NCBI GenBank assembly: GCA_028876585.1
Contig: JAGWRL010000089.1
Span: forward strand, 1-9,052
Length of the DNA: 9,052 nucleotides
Origin: Pseudomonadota bacterium
GTDB lineage: Bacteria > Pseudomonadota > Alphaproteobacteria > Rhizobiales > Beijerinckiaceae
Direction: 5' to 3'
Shown here: one piece after another, positions 1 through 6,166 of the stretch
Layout: each line of letters begins with the position of its first letter
How positions within the stretch are numbered: position 1 is the stretch's first letter
Program-made: the position numbers and the translations under genes
Notes under the pieces: generated by a model
Database searches by the model: none
Seen by the model: the letters and a program-made list of their open reading frames with translations, nothing else
Told to the model about the DNA's origin: nothing

Positions 1-955
1 AGGAGCCCTCGTAACGGGCGAAGCCGCGCATCGCCAGATGATTGGCGCACACCTTCGCCTGATCGAACAAGGGCGCGACGAGGCCGTAGGTCTGGCGGCG
101 GTGCTGCACGCATTCGCCGACGGCGTAGATGCGCCCGTCGTAAGTCTGCATCGTGTCGGAGACGACGATGCCGCGCTCGCAATGGATCTTGGCCTTCTTG
201 GCCAGTTCGATATTGGGGCGGATGCCGACCGCCATCACCACGAGGTCGGCGGCGGTCTCCTCGCCGTCGGCGAAGCGCACGCCGGTCACGCGATCCTCAC
301 CGAGGATGGCCTGCGTTTGCGCCGGCATCTTGAAGCGCATGCCGCGCGCCTCCAGCGCGCCGCGCAGCAAGGCGCCGGCGGAGGCGTCGAGCTGGCGCTC
401 CATCAGCGTGTCGACGAGATGCACGACGGTGACGCTCATGCCCTGTTTCATCAGGCCGTTGGCGGCCTCCAGCCCGAGCAGGCCGCCGCCGATGACGACG
501 GCGTTGCGATGCGCGCTCGCCGCCGCCAGCATGGCGTCGACGTCGCCGATGTCGCGGAACGTGACGACGCCGGGCAGTTTGGCGCCGGGAACCGGCAGGA
601 TGATCGGGTTCGAGCCGGTGGCGATCAGCAATCGGTCATAAGGCGCGCGCGCGCCATCCTTGGTGACGACCTCACAGGTGCGGCGATCAATCATCTCGAT
701 CGTCTCGCCCTTGCGCAGCGTGATGCCGTGCTCCTCGTACCAGCCAAGTGGATTGAGGATGATGTCGTCGATCTTCTTTTCGCCGGCCAGCACTGGCGAG
801 AGCAGGATGCGGTTGTAGTTGCCGTAGGGCTCGGCGCCGAACACGGTGATGTCGTACAGGCCCGGCGCGCGCTCGATCAGCGTTTCGATCGTGCGCATGC
901 CGGCCATGCCGTTGCCGATGACAATGAGCGAAGGCTTGTGGGTGATGTCCAACAT
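1..955 (-). CDS. nirB: Nitrite reductase [NAD(P)H] large subunit, N-terminal part (cut by window edge)
   Basis: Reading leftward from ATG at 955 gives 318 open codons with no stop before the window edge. This is the FAD/NAD(P)H oxidoreductase half of assimilatory nitrite reductase, which passes electrons to a C-terminal Fe-S/siroheme module that reduces nitrite to ammonium in the cytoplasm. Visible motifs are the FAD dinucleotide fold GNGMAG (residues 14-19), ATGSNP (112-117), the NAD(P)H fold GGGLLGLEAA (156-165), and near the end AVGECVQH followed by YGLVAPLFDQAKV, which is very typical of NirB/NasB. Family members are usually about 800 residues or more, so the Fe-S/siroheme part lies outside. 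An excellent ribosome site (AAGGAG, 962-967) sits 6 nt before ATG. The gene begins 27 bp after narK, so the two are almost certainly co-transcribed. A stand-alone NAD(P)/FAD oxidoreductase cannot be fully excluded from this fragment, but the context and C-terminal motifs argue for NirB. Confidence 0.93.
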   Translation of the reverse strand, partial: MLDITHKPSLIVIGNGMAGMRTIETLIERAPGLYDITVFGAEPYGNYNRILLSPVLAGEKKIDDIILNPLGWYEEHGITLRKGETIEMIDRRTCEVVTKDGARAPYDRLLIATGSNPIILPVPGAKLPGVVTFRDIGDVDAMLAAASAHRNAVVIGGGLLGLEAANGLMKQGMSVTVVHLVDTLMERQLDASAGALLRGALEARGMRFKMPAQTQAILGEDRVTGVRFADGEETAADLVVMAVGIRPNIELAKKAKIHCERGIVVSDTMQTYDGRIYAVGECVQHRRQTYGLVAPLFDQAKVCANHLAMRGFARYEGS

Positions 956-982
956 GGGCGTCTCCTTTTCCTCGCGCTAAGC

Positions 983-2242
983 TCAGACCCGCGCGCCGGA
1001 GACGGCGCCCCAGGTGGTGCGCCAGCGCGACTTGACCGTAACGAGGCCGATCAGACCGAGCGCGGCGAGCGCGCTGAAGAACAGGAACCCGGCGCCGAAG
1101 CCGCCCGTCCACGCCTTGGCGAGGCCGAGCGTGCGGGCGAGGAAGAAGCCGCCGAGACCGCCCGCCGCTCCCACCAACCCGGTCATGACGCCAATGTCGT
1201 GCCGGAACCGCAGCGGGATGAGTTGGAACACCGATCCGTTGCCCATGCCGAGCGCCAGCACGCCGCAGGAGAACAGCAGCACCGACAGCCACACCATCGG
1301 CGGCGCCTGCGTCAGCGACCATCCCGCCGCCGTCGGCGCGGCCGGGCCTTCCGGCATCAGCGCGATGAGGAAATAGGCGAGCGCCACCACGCCGAACAGC
1401 ATCGACAGCGCCCGGATGCCGCCGATGCGGTCGGCGATATAGCCGCCCACGGGGCGAAAGCCGGACCCGAACGCGACGATCAGCGCCACCAGCAGGCCGG
1501 CGGCGACGCCGGAGAGATGATATTGCACCGTGAAATACAGCGGCAGCGCGTTGGCGAGGCCGACGAAGCCGCCGAAGGTGATGAAATAGAAGAACATGAA
1601 CCAGCGGCTGTCGCGGTCGCCGAGCAGCCCGGCGTAGGTCTTCAACGAGAACGGCTGGCGCTTCACCGGCGCGTCCTTGGCCGCGATGGCGTAATAGATC
1701 AGGATCGCCGCCATCGGCACGAGCAGCACGCCAAACACGGCGCGCCAGCCCCAGGCCTGGGCGATGCCGGGCGCGAACAGCGTGTCGAGCACGACGCCCA
1801 TGTTGCCGGCGCCGGCGATGCCCATGACGACGCCCTGATATTGCGGCGGATACCAGCGGCTCGCCTGCGGCAGGGCGACCGCGAACGAGGCGCCGCCGAC
1901 GCCGAGCAGCACGCCGAACGCCTCGACCATCGGCTTGCTGTCGAGGCCGGTCCAGGCGACCAAGGCCGTGCCGAGCATCACCAGCGCCTGCGCCAGCATG
2001 CCGGTGGTCTTGGGGCCGATGGCGTCGGCGAGCACGCCCATCGGGATGCGCAGCAGCGCGCCGGAGAGCACCGGGATCGCGACCAGCGTGAATTTCTCGT
2101 CGACCGAGAGATTCATCGCCTTGGTGATATAGACGATCAGCGGTCCGAGCGCCGTCCAGGCCATGAAGCCGATGTCGAAATAGAGAAAGGCGGCGAGCAA
2201 GGTCGGCCAGTGCCCCGCTTGCTTGAAATCGTCGAGCTTCAT
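983..2242 (-). CDS. narK: Nitrate/nitrite transporter, MFS family (NarK/NasA type)
   Basis: A 419-residue inner-membrane permease of the nitrate/nitrite porter family of the major facilitator superfamily, expected to bring nitrate (and perhaps export or exchange nitrite) for the NirB pathway. The sequence has about 12 hydrophobic segments. TM1 carries the family-type FLYFDIGFMAW (19-29), TM2 carries LLRIPMG with Arg65 followed by ADAIGPK, and Arg263 lies in FRPVGG. I take these two arginines as equivalents of the conserved anion-binding pair of NarK. Two glycine-rich nitrate signatures are present: GIAGAGNMGVVLDTLF (141-156) and TGLVGAAGGLGGFF (354-367), the latter preceded by GMGNGSVFQLIP. 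The start ATG at 2242 places the first helix correctly; a modest AGGGG ribosome site lies about 9 nt upstream. The gene is divergent from nasT and heads an operon with nirB. It is likely regulated by NasST through the leader RNA described at 2367-2415. Confidence 0.95.
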   Translation of the reverse strand: MKLDDFKQAGHWPTLLAAFLYFDIGFMAWTALGPLIVYITKAMNLSVDEKFTLVAIPVLSGALLRIPMGVLADAIGPKTTGMLAQALVMLGTALVAWTGLDSKPMVEAFGVLLGVGGASFAVALPQASRWYPPQYQGVVMGIAGAGNMGVVLDTLFAPGIAQAWGWRAVFGVLLVPMAAILIYYAIAAKDAPVKRQPFSLKTYAGLLGDRDSRWFMFFYFITFGGFVGLANALPLYFTVQYHLSGVAAGLLVALIVAFGSGFRPVGGYIADRIGGIRALSMLFGVVALAYFLIALMPEGPAAPTAAGWSLTQAPPMVWLSVLLFSCGVLALGMGNGSVFQLIPLRFRHDIGVMTGLVGAAGGLGGFFLARTLGLAKAWTGGFGAGFLFFSALAALGLIGLVTVKSRWRTTWGAVSGARV

Positions 2243-2288
2243 GCGTGGGACCCCTGAAATCGGCGCGCGTCGTCGGACGGCCGCCGCT

Positions 2289-2337
2289 GGCTCGCCAAGA
2301 CTTCGCCAAGCCGAATCCGCCGTTGGAGGCGTGGCGG
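2289..2337 (-). other. GC-rich hairpins in the narK leader downstream of the ANTAR target
   Basis: Read leftward, the leader between the ANTAR hairpins and the narK start can fold two further hairpins. The first (2317-2337) has CCGCC/GGCGG arms around an 11-nt loop. The second (2289-2312) has a 6-bp outer stem starting GGCT/AGCC, one G-G mismatch and a short inner stem; its plus-strand sequence also contains TCGCCAAG twice, 11 bp apart (2292-2299, 2303-2310). Either might be the attenuating structure, but neither is followed by a U-tract, so neither is a standard intrinsic terminator. The rest of the leader (2243-2288) shows only the narK ribosome site. In DNA this GC-rich short stems also arise by chance. 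Confidence 0.3.
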
Positions 2338-2366
2338 GCTGGTTGTTTGGTGGGAGACGCCCTGTC

Positions 2367-2415
2367 GGCCTTCGTTGGCCCCGGCGGCGCTCGCGGAAAA
2401 CTCTTTCTTCCCGCG
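2367..2415 (-). promoter_or_regulatory. Tandem-hairpin ANTAR (NasT) target in the narK-nirB leader RNA
   Basis: In the RNA running toward narK, hairpin P1 (2415 to 2392) has nine pairs including three G-U, starting CGCGG/CCGCG and closing a six-base loop AAAGAG. After an 11-nt linker, hairpin P2 (2380 to 2367) has a GGCC/GGCC stem closing a six-base loop AACGAA. Both loops have A at position 1 and G at position 4, the two bases known to be recognised by ANTAR proteins such as NasR and EutV. An ANTAR protein (NasT) is encoded immediately divergent, and the target precedes the expected NasT-regulated operon. P1 begins about 1 nt after the start site predicted from the promoter at 2423-2451. P2 is short (4 bp), as is often seen for the second hairpin, and could be replaced by a competing fold. 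The loop and stem facts are seen directly; binding by NasT is inferred. Confidence 0.72.
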
Positions 2416-2422
2416 CCCCTCA

Positions 2423-2451
2423 ATGCTAGGCGCGGCACCGCCTGCGGGCAA
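2423..2451 (-). promoter_or_regulatory. Predicted sigma70-type promoter for narK-nirB
   Basis: On the minus strand, TTGCCC (2451-2446) and TAGCAT (2428-2423) are separated by exactly 17 bp, each matching four of six consensus bases. The start site would be near 2416, directly before the first ANTAR hairpin, giving a leader of about 174 nt. That register is the main reason to believe it. No -24/-12 element with correct spacing was found on this strand. Confidence 0.45.
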
Positions 2452-2486
2452 GGACAAGATTTGTGCGGCGCAGCACGAATGTCCGC

Positions 2487-2513
2487 CGCGGCGCCAAATG
2501 TTTAGGCGCCGCG
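2487..2513. repeat. Perfect 9-bp inverted repeat between the divergent promoters
   Basis: CGCGGCGCC (2487-2495) and GGCGCCGCG (2505-2513) are exact reverse complements around an A/T-rich 9-bp centre, AAATGTTTA. The centre lies about 65 bp before the predicted nasT start site and about 84 bp before the predicted narK start site. The octamer GCGGCGCC recurs at 2522-2529, so three copies in alternating orientation start at 2488, 2505 and 2522, 17 bp apart. It could be an operator for a dimeric regulator or a transcription-blocking hairpin. The regulator is not identified. Confidence 0.5.
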
Positions 2514-2538
2514 CCCGCCTTGCGGCGCCCGCGGGGCG

Positions 2539-2554
2539 AGGCCCGCAAATTGCA
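2539..2554 (+). promoter_or_regulatory. Predicted sigma54 (-24/-12) promoter for nasT-nasS-kinase
   Basis: The 16-mer AGGCCCGCAAATTGCA matches the sigma54 consensus TGGCACG-N4-TTGCW at 10 of 12 defined positions. The invariant GG (2540-2541) and GC (2552-2553) have the required 10-bp spacing. A start near 2565 gives a 5' leader of about 20 nt before the nasT ATG. Sigma54/NtrC control of nitrogen assimilation genes is common in proteobacteria. A canonical NtrC enhancer was not found in this interval, so the activator is not established. Confidence 0.5.
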
Positions 2555-2584
2555 ACCACGATCGCGGCGCATACTGATAGGGCG

Positions 2585-3172
2585 ATGGACGAATCGGCTC
2601 TGCATGTCTTGTTGATCGATGACGACGCCGTTCGCGCCGCCGTCATCGAGGAAGGCTTGCGCGAAGCGGGACACGAGCGGGTGACGATCATCACGGACAT
2701 GCGCAGACTGATGCGCCAGGTGGAACAGGCCGATCCCGACGTGATCCTGATCGACCTCGAAAATCCCAATCGCGACGTGCTGGAGCAGATGTTCCTGGTG
2801 TCGCGCAGCGTGCGCCGCCCGGTGGCGATGTTCGTCGACCAGTCCGACCGCTCGGCGATGGAGGCGGCGATCGACGCCGGCGTCTCAGCCTATGTCGTCA
2901 ATGGCATGCGCAAGGAGCGGGTCAAGCCGGTGCTCGACATGGCGATCAGCCGCTTCAACGCGTTCCATCGGCTGCGCGAGGAACTCGACCGCACGAAGCG
3001 TCAACTCGAAGACCGCAAGGTGATCGAGCGCGCCAAGGGCCTGCTGATGCAAAGTCGCGGCCTGTCGGAGGACGAAGCGCATGCGCTGCTGCGCAAGACG
3101 GCGATGAACGAGAGCCGGCGCGTCGCCGAGGTGGCGCGAAGCCTGATCGCCGCCGCCAAACCGCAAGGCTAG
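2585..3172 (+). CDS. nasT: ANTAR-domain response regulator, nitrate/nitrite antiterminator NasT
   Basis: A 195-residue cytoplasmic RNA-binding regulator. Residues 6-120 form a receiver-like domain with the acidic cluster DDD (12-14), Asp57 in LIDLENPNRD at the phospho-acceptor position, and the family-typical PVAMFVDQSD (79-88). A coiled-coil linker of about 124-145 leads to the ANTAR domain (about 134-190), recognised by ERAKGLLM (148-155), the AHALLRKTAMN helix (165-175) and VAEVARSL (180-187). In known NasST systems NasT is held by NasS without nitrate or nitrite and otherwise binds leader RNA to prevent termination; phosphorylation is not the usual trigger. ATG 2585 is chosen because the conserved domain begins at residue 6 and a sigma54 element sits correctly upstream; upstream in-frame codons are not conserved-looking and overlap the promoter. 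AGGG lies only 2 nt before the ATG, a poorly spaced ribosome site. nasS follows after 3 bp. Confidence 0.94.
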   Translation: MDESALHVLLIDDDAVRAAVIEEGLREAGHERVTIITDMRRLMRQVEQADPDVILIDLENPNRDVLEQMFLVSRSVRRPVAMFVDQSDRSAMEAAIDAGVSAYVVNGMRKERVKPVLDMAISRFNAFHRLREELDRTKRQLEDRKVIERAKGLLMQSRGLSEDEAHALLRKTAMNESRRVAEVARSLIAAAKPQG

Positions 3173-3175
3173 GAC

Positions 3176-4441
3176 ATGCGCGTGGAGACAACACCGAGCC
3201 GCGCCGGCGTCAAACTGACGCTCGGCTTCATTCCGCTGGTCGATTGCGCGCCGCTCGTCGTCGCCCGCGACAAGGGCTTCGCCAGCCGCGAGGGCCTCTC
3301 TCTTTCGCTGGTGCGCGAATCCTCCTGGGCCAACATCCGCGATCGCGTCATGCTCGGCCATTTCGACGCCGCGCATATGCTGGGGCCGCTGCCGATCGCG
3401 GCGAGCCTGGGCGTCGGGCACGCGCCGGCGCCGATGATCGCCCCGTTCTCGCTCGGCCTCGGCGGCAACGCGATCACCGTGTCGAGCGACCTGTTCGCGC
3501 AGATGCGGCGCACCGGCGCCGATCTCGACGCCGGCCCCCGCCCGATGGCGGGCGCGCTGGCCGAGACGATCCGGCGTCGGCGCGCGGCCGGCGCGACGGC
3601 GCTGACGTTCGCCGTCGTGCACGCCTTCTCCAGCCACAACTACGAATTGCGCTACTGGCTGGCGGCGGCCGGGGTCGATCCGGATCGCGACCTGCGCATC
3701 GTCGTGACGCCGCCGCCACGCATGGTCGAAGCCTTGCGCGAAGGCGGCGTCGACGGCTTCTGTGTCGGCGAGCCGTGGAATTCGCTGGCGGTCGAGGCCG
3801 GCCTCGGCGTCATCGCCGCGACCAAATCCGCGATCTGGCGGCACGGGCCGGAAAAGGTGCTGGGCCTGCGCGCCGATTTCGCCCAACGCGCGCCGGAGGC
3901 GCTGGCGGCGCTGCTGCGGGCGCTGTATCGGGCGGCCGAATGGGTTGATCGGCCGGAGAACCACGACGAACTCGCGCAAAGGCTCGCCGCGCCCGATTGC
4001 CTCGACGCCCCGGCCGAAATCGTCCTGCGCGCGCTGAACGGGCGTCTGGTCCGCAAAGCCGGCGAAGCGGCCAAGGCGACGCCCGATTTCCTGCTGTTCA
4101 ACGCCGGCGCGGCGAATTTTCCGTGGGAGAGCCACGCGCTCTGGCTCTATTCGCAGATGGCGCGCTGGCGCCAGATTGCGTTCTCGCCCGCCGATGTGGA
4201 TATCGTGCGCCGCGTCTACCGCCCGGACCTCTACCGCGCCGCGCTGGCCGGCGCCGGGGTCGATCTGCCGCGCGCCAACGCCAAGGTCGAGGGCGCATTG
4301 CCAACGGCGACGCCGGTCGCCTCGCGATTAGGCGCGATGGTGCTGGGGCCGGACGGCTTCTTCGACGGCCGGCTGTTCGATCCCGACCGGATCGAGGCTT
4401 ACATCGCCTCATTCGGCGCCGCCGCGCGGGCGCCCGATTGA
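3176..4441 (+). CDS. nasS: Cytoplasmic nitrate/nitrite sensor NasS (NrtA/CmpA-like)
   Basis: A 421-residue periplasmic-binding-protein-like sensor without signal peptide or lipobox, so it acts in the cytoplasm rather than as part of an importer. LTLGFIPLVDCAPLVVARDKG at 14 onward opens the first lobe, ESSWANIRDRV (48-58) and AAHMLGPLP (65-73) match the NrtA fold, SSHNYELRYWLA (152-163) and GFCVGEPWN (194-202) are the best family signatures and line the expected anion pocket. The length is close to NrtA-type proteins. Known NasS proteins bind NasT when nitrate/nitrite is absent and release it on ligand binding. ATG 3176 follows the nasT stop by 3 bp, with GGA just upstream, implying coupled translation and matched stoichiometry. 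The absence of an ABC permease or ATPase next to it also favours a sensor over a transport subunit. The stop overlaps the start of the downstream kinase gene. Confidence 0.93.
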   Translation: MRVETTPSRAGVKLTLGFIPLVDCAPLVVARDKGFASREGLSLSLVRESSWANIRDRVMLGHFDAAHMLGPLPIAASLGVGHAPAPMIAPFSLGLGGNAITVSSDLFAQMRRTGADLDAGPRPMAGALAETIRRRRAAGATALTFAVVHAFSSHNYELRYWLAAAGVDPDRDLRIVVTPPPRMVEALREGGVDGFCVGEPWNSLAVEAGLGVIAATKSAIWRHGPEKVLGLRADFAQRAPEALAALLRALYRAAEWVDRPENHDELAQRLAAPDCLDAPAEIVLRALNGRLVRKAGEAAKATPDFLLFNAGAANFPWESHALWLYSQMARWRQIAFSPADVDIVRRVYRPDLYRAALAGAGVDLPRANAKVEGALPTATPVASRLGAMVLGPDGFFDGRLFDPDRIEAYIASFGAAARAPD

Positions 4442-6156
4442 GCCTCGCCGCGCATCGCAAGTTGCAGGTCCGCTCCGGCTTCGCCACCGAGCGTGGCCGG
4501 CGGCCGGACAATCAGGATTATGTCGGCGCGCATTTCGGCGCCAGTGGCCGCAGCGACGGCGACATCGTCGCCGCGATCGCCGACGGCGTCGGCGGCCATA
4601 AGGGCGGGCGGCAGGCGGCGGAATTGACGGTGCGCGGCTTCATCGAGGGCTATGTCGCGCAGCCGGCGACGCTGGGCGCGCAGCGGGCGGCGGCGCGCGC
4701 GCTGGAGGCGATCAACCAGTGGATTCACGCGCAGAGCCGCTGCGATCCCGAACTCGCCGGCATGGGCGCGACCTTCTCCTGCCTCATCCTGTCGCATCGC
4801 ACCGGCCATCTGATCCATGTCGGCGACAGCCGCATCTATCGCCTGAGCGAGGGCCGGCTCGACCGGCTGACCACCGATCATGTCGCCGGACGCGGCGATC
4901 TCGGCCATGTGCTGCTGCGCGCTGTCGGCTTCGAGGATTCCGTCAAGGTCGATTATCAGAGCACGAGCCTGCGCCCGCACGAGCGTTATCTCCTATGCAC
5001 CGACGGCGTGCATGGCGCGCTCACCGACGCGCGGCTGCGGACGCTGCTCGACGAGCGCGCCGCGCCGGAGGAGGCGGCGCGGCGGCTGGTCGAGGCGGCG
5101 CTGAGCGCCGGCAGTCAGGACAATGCGACGGCGCTGGTGCTCGACGTGGTCGACGCGCCGTCCGCCGATCAGGACGAAATCGCCGACGCCATCGCCGGGC
5201 TGCCGATCCTGCCGCTTCCCGCGCCCGGCGACAGCGTCGACGGCTTCGTGCTCGGCCGCGTCATTTCGGATGGCCGCTACAGCCGGCTCTATTGCGCGAC
5301 CGACGGGCGCGGCGCGCGCGAGGTGGCGCTCAAGTTTCCGCAGCCGCGCGTGGCGAGCGAGGCCGCCTATCGCGCGGCCTTCGTGCGCGAGGCGTGGGTC
5401 GCCGCGCGAGTGCGCAGCCCCTTCGTCGGCGAGGTCGTCGAATTGCCGCCGGGACGCCAGACCCGCCTCTATTCGGCGATGCCGTTCTACGACGGCGAGA
5501 CGCTGGAGCGGCGGCTGGCGCGGTCGCTGGTATCGCTGAGCGAAGGCGTCGCCATCGCGATCCAACTCGCCCGCGCGGTCGACGCCCTCAATCGCGCCGG
5601 CGTGATCCATCGCGACATCAAGCCCGACAATGTGATCCTGAGCCCCGATGGCGGTTTGCGCCTGGTCGATCTCGGCGTCGCGCGCGTGCCGCGGCTGACC
5701 GAGTTTCCAACCGCCGACGTGCCGGGCACGCCGAGCTTCATGGCGCCGGAACTGTTTCGCGGCGGCGCCGGCGACGAAGCGAGCGATCTCTACGCGCTCG
5801 GCGTCACCGTCTATCGCCTGTTTTGCCGGGGCTATCCCTATGGCGAAGTCGAGCCGTTCATGACGCCGCGCTTCGGCAAATACGTTTCGATCGCCCGCGC
5901 GCGGCCCGACCTGCCCGCCTGGCTCGACGTCGTGCTCGCCAAGGCGGTCGCCCTCACCCCGGAGCAACGTTTCGGCGACGCGATCGAATTCGCGCATGAA
6001 CTCGAACAGGGCGCCAAGATCGCCGCGCCCGCCTCGCCGGTCCGGCCGCCGCTGTACGAGCGCAATCCGCTCGCGGTGTGGAAGGCGGTCGCGCTGGCGC
6101 TGGCGGCAGCGCTCGCGGCGCTGCTGATCCGCGATTTCGGCGCCGGCGGGCCGTGA
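4438..6156 (+). CDS. Bifunctional PP2C phosphatase / Ser-Thr protein kinase, membrane anchored
   Basis: A 572-residue protein with TTG start overlapping the nasS stop (TTGA, 4-bp overlap). No ATG or GTG lies near the domain start; TTG at 4462 is an alternative. Residues about 10-240 are a PP2C-type metal phosphatase with all four metal aspartates: NQD (25-27), DGVGG (49-53), CTDG (187-190) and QDNAT (227-231), plus HVGDSR (127-132). Residues about 268-535 are a Hanks-type kinase: VALK Lys299, Glu318, HRDIKPDN (391-398), DLG instead of DFG (411-413), GTPSFMAPE (430-438) and DLYALGV (450-456). The glycine loop is weak (only Gly279 is clear). One hydrophobic helix (545-564) near the C-terminus would anchor it with both domains in the cytoplasm. 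A related kinase is encoded inside the nitrate assimilation cluster of Pseudomonas aeruginosa (PA1782). Substrates are unknown to me; NasT, NasS or NarK are guesses from context. Confidence 0.9.
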   Translation: MSLAAHRKLQVRSGFATERGRRPDNQDYVGAHFGASGRSDGDIVAAIADGVGGHKGGRQAAELTVRGFIEGYVAQPATLGAQRAAARALEAINQWIHAQSRCDPELAGMGATFSCLILSHRTGHLIHVGDSRIYRLSEGRLDRLTTDHVAGRGDLGHVLLRAVGFEDSVKVDYQSTSLRPHERYLLCTDGVHGALTDARLRTLLDERAAPEEAARRLVEAALSAGSQDNATALVLDVVDAPSADQDEIADAIAGLPILPLPAPGDSVDGFVLGRVISDGRYSRLYCATDGRGAREVALKFPQPRVASEAAYRAAFVREAWVAARVRSPFVGEVVELPPGRQTRLYSAMPFYDGETLERRLARSLVSLSEGVAIAIQLARAVDALNRAGVIHRDIKPDNVILSPDGGLRLVDLGVARVPRLTEFPTADVPGTPSFMAPELFRGGAGDEASDLYALGVTVYRLFCRGYPYGEVEPFMTPRFGKYVSIARARPDLPAWLDVVLAKAVALTPEQRFGDAIEFAHELEQGAKIAAPASPVRPPLYERNPLAVWKAVALALAAALAALLIRDFGAGGP

Positions 6157-6166
6157 GCGCTATGAC

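Noticed and set aside
38..2257. A long open frame of over 700 codons on the plus strand across nirB and narK
   Set aside because: It is antisense to two confidently identified genes and its product is Arg/His/Asp/Gly-rich low-complexity without any fold motif, as expected from the codon bias of high-GC DNA.
2463..2476. Dyad GTGC-N6-GCAC as an NtrC enhancer site
   Set aside because: Canonical NtrC sites read GCAC-N7-GTGC or close to it; here the arms are in the opposite order, so only a generic dyad is supported.
2885..4135. A 416-codon minus-strand frame across nasT and nasS, and similar long plus-strand frames near 6919-8178 and 8292-9011
   Set aside because: All lie antisense to genes with clear family motifs and have the composition of GC-driven shadow frames.
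3997..4437. Upstream extension of the phosphatase-kinase frame into nasS
   Set aside because: The added 147 residues overlap conserved nasS coding sequence in another frame, are Arg/Gly-rich, and come before the natural PP2C N-terminus.
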